A stretch of 9,272 bases of DNA from Marinobacter sp. Its GTDB lineage: Bacteria > Pseudomonadota > Gammaproteobacteria > Pseudomonadales > Oleiphilaceae. The stretch covers positions 1-9,272 of the forward strand of contig JAEPMM010000100.1 of NCBI GenBank assembly GCA_017643965.1, written 5' to 3'. Below the pieces are notes generated by a model. The model did no database searches. It had not been told where the DNA came from and saw nothing but the letters and a program-made list of their open reading frames with translations. Position numbers and translations under genes: made by a program. Positions 6,297 to 9,272 of this stretch are shown one piece after another. The stretch's first letter is position 1; each line of letters begins with the position of its first letter.

Positions 6297-7148
6297 TTAG
6301 TTTCCGGGTGACGTTATGGCGTTGAACACCGTTTTGGTATTCGACGTGGTCATGGTATATGCCAGAGTAATGTCGCTGTCGATACTATTGGCTGCCAGTA
6401 ACCCCTCGGACAACCCAACTGCCGCGTTCAATACATCGCGGATTGCGGCGAATCCGGCGTTGCCCAACGGGCCGTCGCCAATAATCTGAGTGTAAGGCGT
6501 GGACTGGGCGGTAGGCCGTCCGTCAGTGCCTTTGACGCCGTCGGTCACCAGAATCAGATATTTAGTCTGGTCAGCGAGTGGCTCCAGAGGCGTAATGCGA
6601 ATCACGTTGTCGGTGCCGCCATCCAGCGAGACCACTTCTGCGCGCAGATTCTGTTCTGCCAGTTTCGTCAGATCAAACGGGTCCGCAGTATCGATATAGG
6701 CAGGGTTTGATGTCAGTTCAATGTCCGGTGTGTTGGCTGACACCGGGTTCATGTTGATCGGGATCAGGTGCACTGTCTGCCCCAAAATAACCGTTTCAGG
6801 GTCAACAGAACCGTTGAATCGAATATTAATGGGACTGGATGTAGAGAAGCCCTCAAGGTCTTTTACGGAGTTTGACGCGGGATCAGTGCCCGAAGTGAAA
6901 CCTGTGAAGTCGTAGTTTGTGCTCTGGCCCGCACCCAGCAGCAAGACCAAGTCAAAGTTGGCCGGAATGTCAAAAGTCGGCGAAGTGAGAATGGGATCGA
7001 AAATGGGTCTGACAAGGGTCTGGTCAATTGTTGTGTCGGTGATCTTATAATCCGGATTCGCATTCGACCCTGAGTCGGCGCTGTCGAAGCAGCCCGTCAG
7101 CCCAAGGGAAGACGCCACGGCAAGACTGATTAGTGTTTTCTTGAACAT
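6297..7148 (-). CDS. N-terminal fragment of the interrupted lipase (lipoprotein domain only)
   Basis: This is the part translated if the TAA at 6297-6299 is obeyed: 283 residues. It has the signal peptide and lipobox Cys20, then a beta-rich N-terminal domain ending TVFNAITSPGN. It would be a lipid-anchored protein with no catalytic residues. The start at 7148 is preferred over the in-frame ATG at 7334 because it gives a textbook lipoprotein signal, and an AGGAAAAGG-like ribosome site lies just upstream. Whether a stable product is made is unknown. Confidence 0.55.
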   Translation of the reverse strand: MFKKTLISLAVASSLGLTGCFDSADSGSNANPDYKITDTTIDQTLVRPIFDPILTSPTFDIPANFDLVLLLGAGQSTNYDFTGFTSGTDPASNSVKDLEGFSTSSPINIRFNGSVDPETVILGQTVHLIPINMNPVSANTPDIELTSNPAYIDTADPFDLTKLAEQNLRAEVVSLDGGTDNVIRITPLEPLADQTKYLILVTDGVKGTDGRPTAQSTPYTQIIGDGPLGNAGFAAIRDVLNAAVGLSEGLLAANSIDSDITLAYTMTTSNTKTVFNAITSPGN

Positions 7149-7435
7149 GGGTGTGGAACCTTTTCCTGTTGTTGTGTCGTTATGATCGGCCGATGACGGG
7201 GCCGGTATGTTCCGGTAAACCCTTTGCCAGAGGCCTGTTCTTCTATTGTTCATCTCTGAAATTGTAGCCAGCGCTTTGTGCCAATTTCTGTAGCCTCGAC
7301 TATAGCGACAGTACGGCCACTGTTGATCAGCCAAAAGTGTGATTCTGGCCTTTCAAAGCCTCCCCGCACGGTTGGAAATTGGCCTGAATGAAAAATAGTT
7401 GGCGCTTAGACGTTTGTCGAGTTTCCGCAGGGCTC
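7149..7435 (-). promoter_or_regulatory. Intergenic region upstream of the lipase
   Basis: This 287-nt gap separates the crotonase stop from the lipase start. It holds a 10-bp palindrome ATCGGCCGAT (7185-7194) and a direct repeat of CCGGTA (7202-7207 and 7212-7217) spaced one helical turn apart, both within 70 nt of the lipase start and possible regulator sites. Minus-strand -10-like hexamers occur (TACAAT at 7261-7266, TATAGT at 7299-7304), but neither has a convincing -35, so no promoter is fixed. No hairpin with a T-run follows the crotonase gene, and I see no small gene here. Confidence 0.35.
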
Positions 7436-8209
7436 TCAGTCGAATTTTGAGAAGTCGGGCTGGCGCTTTTCCATAAAGGCTTTAAAGGCCTCTGCGGCCT
7501 CCGGCGATTTCAGGCGTTCGCCGAACTTCTTGCCTTCAACCAGCATGGTGGTTTTCAGCTCATCCAGCGTGGGGCGGTTGAGCAATTCCTTGGTGGCGCG
7601 AAGGGCGGCCGGTGCCTGGGCGGCCAGCTTCTGGCACGTGTCCAGCGCGGCAGCTTCGGTGTCTGCCGGTTCGCAGATCCGGTTGATCAGCCCCAACCGG
7701 TACGCGTCGTCTGCGGAGAAGGCGCCGCCCAGCATCAGCAACTCTGCGGCACGCACCCGCCCGAGCCAGGAGGGCAACAAAAGGCTGGAGCCGCCTTCCG
7801 GGCACAGGCCGAGGTTGGCGAAAGGCATCTGGAAGCGGGCATTGTTGCCGGCGAAGACCATGTCGCAGTGCAGCAGCAGGGTGGTGCCGATGCCTACGGC
7901 AGGACCGTTGACGGCGGCCACCACAGGTTTGGTGGCGGTGGCCAGCAGAAACAGGAAACGGCCGACCGGGGTTTCCTCAAAATCACCGGGCAGGCCGGCG
8001 GCAAAATCGCTCAGGTCATTGCCGGCGGTAAAGCACTCGTCGTTGCCGGTGAACAGCACACACCGAATGGCGGCGCGCTCGTGGGCCTGTTCCACGGCGT
8101 CGCCCAGGGCGGTGTACATTGCGTGGGTCAGGGCGTTCTTGCGGTCCGGCCGGTTGATGCGCACTACCAGCACGTGGCCCTGTTGTTCAGTGAGGACAAG
8201 GTTGGTCAC
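7436..8209 (-). CDS. Crotonase-fold enzyme, probable Delta3-Delta2-enoyl-CoA isomerase (default annotation: enoyl-CoA hydratase)
   Basis: The protein has 257 residues, normal for the crotonase family. It starts at GTG (8207-8209), with CAGGAG leaving a 5-nt spacer. The CoA-pocket and oxyanion-hole segments are visible: RPDRKNAL (20-27), TAGNDLSDF (61-69) and NGPAVGIGTTLLLHCD (101-116). True hydratases carry one Glu after the GG/GxG turn and another about 20 residues later. Here those positions are Thr and Phe130. Instead Glu138 sits in LCPEGGSS, where mammalian PECI/ECI2-type isomerases have their catalytic Glu (PEGCSS), and AGNDL also resembles that subgroup. The expected reaction is moving a cis-3 or trans-3 double bond to trans-2, feeding unsaturated acyl chains into beta-oxidation in the cytoplasm. 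Substrate is inferred only. The gene is divergent from fumarase. The lipase follows on the same strand after a 287-nt gap, so co-transcription is doubtful. Confidence 0.92.
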   Translation of the reverse strand: MTNLVLTEQQGHVLVVRINRPDRKNALTHAMYTALGDAVEQAHERAAIRCVLFTGNDECFTAGNDLSDFAAGLPGDFEETPVGRFLFLLATATKPVVAAVNGPAVGIGTTLLLHCDMVFAGNNARFQMPFANLGLCPEGGSSLLLPSWLGRVRAAELLMLGGAFSADDAYRLGLINRICEPADTEAAALDTCQKLAAQAPAALRATKELLNRPTLDELKTTMLVEGKKFGERLKSPEAAEAFKAFMEKRQPDFSKFD

Positions 8210-8248
8210 GGTGTCTCCTGATGTTCTTGTTGGTTAATTACTTAGGAT

Positions 8249-8277
8249 GGTACCTTTTTTCGATAGTACCTTTTTTC
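8249..8277. promoter_or_regulatory. Tandem direct repeat in the divergent crotonase/fumarase promoter region
   Basis: The 12-mer GTACCTTTTTTC occurs twice exactly, at 8250-8261 and 8266-8277, with a 16-bp period. The copies lie 40-68 nt upstream of the crotonase start and about 90-118 nt upstream of the fumarase start. A twin regulator site, perhaps for the crotonase gene, is possible. No known operator was recognised. For fumarase, GGTAAACT with a -10-like TAAACT at 8314-8319 is the best promoter hint, but its -35 is poor. Confidence 0.35.
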
Positions 8278-8366
8278 CCTCACGGTCGCATGCCCCGCTC
8301 CGGCGGTTTCTGGTAAACTCCGGCTTCCGATTTTGTCATCGATAAACCAACACTGATGAGACGCCT

Positions 8367-9272
8367 ATGACCACCGTAATCCGCCAGGACGACCTGATTG
8401 AGAGCGTAGCGGACGCGCTGCAGTTCATTTCCTACTACCACCCGAAAGATTTCATTCAGGCTGTGTATGAGGCCTATCAGAAAGAAGAGTCCCAGGCGGC
8501 CAAGGATGCCATGGCGCAGATTCTGATCAATTCCCGCATGTGTGCCCAGGGCAAGCGGCCGATCTGTCAGGACACCGGTATTGTGACCGTGTTCGTGACC
8601 ATCGGGATGGACGTGCAGTGGGATGCCGACATGGCGCTGGACGACATTATCAATGAAGGTGTGCGCCGGGCATACACCCATGCGGACAACGTGCTGCGGG
8701 CGTCGGTGCTGGCGGACCCGGATGGCAAGCGTACCAACACCAAGGACAACACCCCGGCGGTGATCCACTACAAGATGGTGCCGGGCAACACCGTAGACGT
8801 GCACGTGGCCGCCAAGGGCGGTGGTTCAGAAGCCAAATCCAAGTTCGCCATGCTGAACCCGTCCGACTCGGTGGTGGACTGGGTGCTGAAAATGGTGCCG
8901 CAGATGGGCGCGGGCTGGTGTCCGCCGGGCATGCTGGGTATCGGCATTGGCGGCACCGCGGAAAAGGCGATGGAGCTGGCGAAAGAGTCGCTGCTGGATC
9001 CCATCGATATCCACGACCTGCAGGCCCGTGGTGCGTCCAATCGCTCCGAGGAGTTGCGTCTGGAGCTGTTCGAGAAGGTCAACGAGCTCGGCATCGGTGC
9101 CCAGGGTCTGGGCGGCCTGACCACAGTGCTGGATGTGAAAGTGAAAGATTACCCCACGCACGCCGCCAACAAGCCAGTGGCGATCATCCCCAACTGCGCT
9201 GCCACTCGCCACGCGCACTTCGTGCTGGACGGCTCTGGCCCGTCACTGCAGACCCCGCCGAGCCTGGAAGAC
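8367..9272 (+). CDS. fumA: Class I (iron-sulphur) fumarate hydratase, 3' end cut by window edge
   Basis: The frame is open from the ATG at 8367 to the last base, giving 302 codons without a stop. Full-length class I fumarases of this type are about 500 residues, so the C-terminal domain is missing here. The product interconverts fumarate and L-malate in the TCA cycle in the cytoplasm, using a 4Fe-4S cluster. Probable cluster ligands are Cys67 in ICQDTG, Cys185 in GWCPPG and Cys277 in PNCAATRH. Their spacings (118 and 92) agree closely with Cys105, Cys224 and Cys318 of E. coli FumA. Other family blocks are AKGGGSE (149-155), GIGIGGTAEK (191-200) and GIGAQGLGG (242-250). A modest GATGAG lies upstream of the ATG, and the earlier ATG at 8356 meets a stop at once. 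The gene is divergent from the crotonase gene. The fumA symbol follows family usage; the enzyme class is the firm part. Confidence 0.95.
   Translation, partial: MTTVIRQDDLIESVADALQFISYYHPKDFIQAVYEAYQKEESQAAKDAMAQILINSRMCAQGKRPICQDTGIVTVFVTIGMDVQWDADMALDDIINEGVRRAYTHADNVLRASVLADPDGKRTNTKDNTPAVIHYKMVPGNTVDVHVAAKGGGSEAKSKFAMLNPSDSVVDWVLKMVPQMGAGWCPPGMLGIGIGGTAEKAMELAKESLLDPIDIHDLQARGASNRSEELRLELFEKVNELGIGAQGLGGLTTVLDVKVKDYPTHAANKPVAIIPNCAATRHAHFVLDGSGPSLQTPPSLED

Larger units (their letters stand above)
4392..7148 (-). pseudogene. Pla-1/cef (VolA-like) family surface lipoprotein lipase/phospholipase, interrupted by an in-frame stop
   Basis: Read through, the gene is 918 codons from the ATG at 7148 to the TAA at 4392, with one internal TAA at codon 284 (6297-6299). 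The frame is identical on both sides, so this is a nonsense change, not a frameshift. Residues 1-19 are a lipoprotein signal peptide ending LTG, with Cys20 as the lipidated residue; Phe at +2 suggests outer-membrane sorting. The N-terminal domain, about 40-280, resembles the bacterial virulence factor lipase N-terminal domain (PF12262), with an Ig-like stretch near LADQTKYLILVTDGVKG. The alpha/beta-hydrolase part keeps an oxyanion-type FQHG, the nucleophile Ser659 in GHSLGG, Asp779 in VVGDLTVPN and His854 in NHGTF. Family members (Aeromonas Pla-1, Vibrio VolA) cleave acyl chains from lipids and lysophospholipids at the cell surface. GC is visibly lower than in neighbouring genes. Either the locus is recently inactivated, the base is a sequencing error, or the stop is read through. 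Confidence 0.82.

Noticed and set aside
6297..6302. Programmed stop-codon readthrough or selenocysteine/pyrrolysine recoding at the lipase stop
   Set aside because: The codon is TAA, which is not the selenocysteine (TGA) or pyrrolysine (TAG) codon, and I see no recoding structure. A mutation or sequence error is simpler.
7275..7290. Sigma-54 promoter suggested by TTGGCAC on the minus strand upstream of the lipase
   Set aside because: The -12 element TTGC is missing at the required distance; only the -24 half matches.
7149..7334. In-frame extension of the lipase start to an ATG at 7334
   Set aside because: It would bury a textbook lipoprotein signal peptide 62 residues into the protein, and the added sequence looks non-coding.
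8280..9218. Minus-strand open frames opposite fumarase
   Set aside because: The plus strand encodes a clearly recognisable class I fumarase throughout, and the minus frames have His/Arg/Val-rich shadow composition.

Overview
The window looks like chromosomal DNA of a marine gammaproteobacterium, most likely Marinobacter or a close relative. This rests on the overall GC-rich coding, the RmuC and class I fumarase sequence types, and several lipid-handling genes. The genus is an impression from recognised proteins, not a measured match. No rRNA, tRNA, CRISPR array, insertion sequence or phage gene was seen.

Layout from left to right. (1) The C-terminal part of rmuC enters from the left edge. 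It is followed 5 nt later by a gene for an exported, unrecognised protein with a TPR-like N-terminal half (579-1439). (2) Convergent to these is an AraC-family regulator (1457-2473, minus). It is divergent from a family III CoA-transferase-fold gene (2648-3772) whose visible active-site residues are those of alpha-methylacyl-CoA racemase. (3) A small exported protein with two complete EF-hand loops (3882-4244) has its own likely promoter, a near-perfect ribosome binding site and a tandem terminator pair. (4) On the minus strand, a long surface-lipoprotein lipase of the Pla-1/cef (VolA-like) family (7148-4392) is interrupted by one in-frame TAA at 6297-6299. Both sides stay in the same frame, and the catalytic Ser, Asp and His are all intact downstream of the stop. 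(5) A crotonase-fold enzyme (8209-7436, minus) carries the isomerase rather than the hydratase glutamate. (6) Divergent from it is class I fumarate hydratase (8367 onward), which runs off the right edge.

Functionally, three genes suggest growth on fatty or branched lipids: the lipase could release acyl chains, the racemase could set the 2-methyl stereochemistry, and the enoyl-CoA isomerase could move double bonds for beta-oxidation. They are not one operon, so this link is inference. Fumarase belongs to the TCA cycle and RmuC to DNA maintenance. No previously undescribed system is evident. The points most worth following up are the nonsense-interrupted lipase, the two acyl-CoA enzymes whose active sites point to more specific functions than a default annotation would give, the unrecognised RmuC-linked exported protein, and two repeat-bearing divergent intergenic regions.
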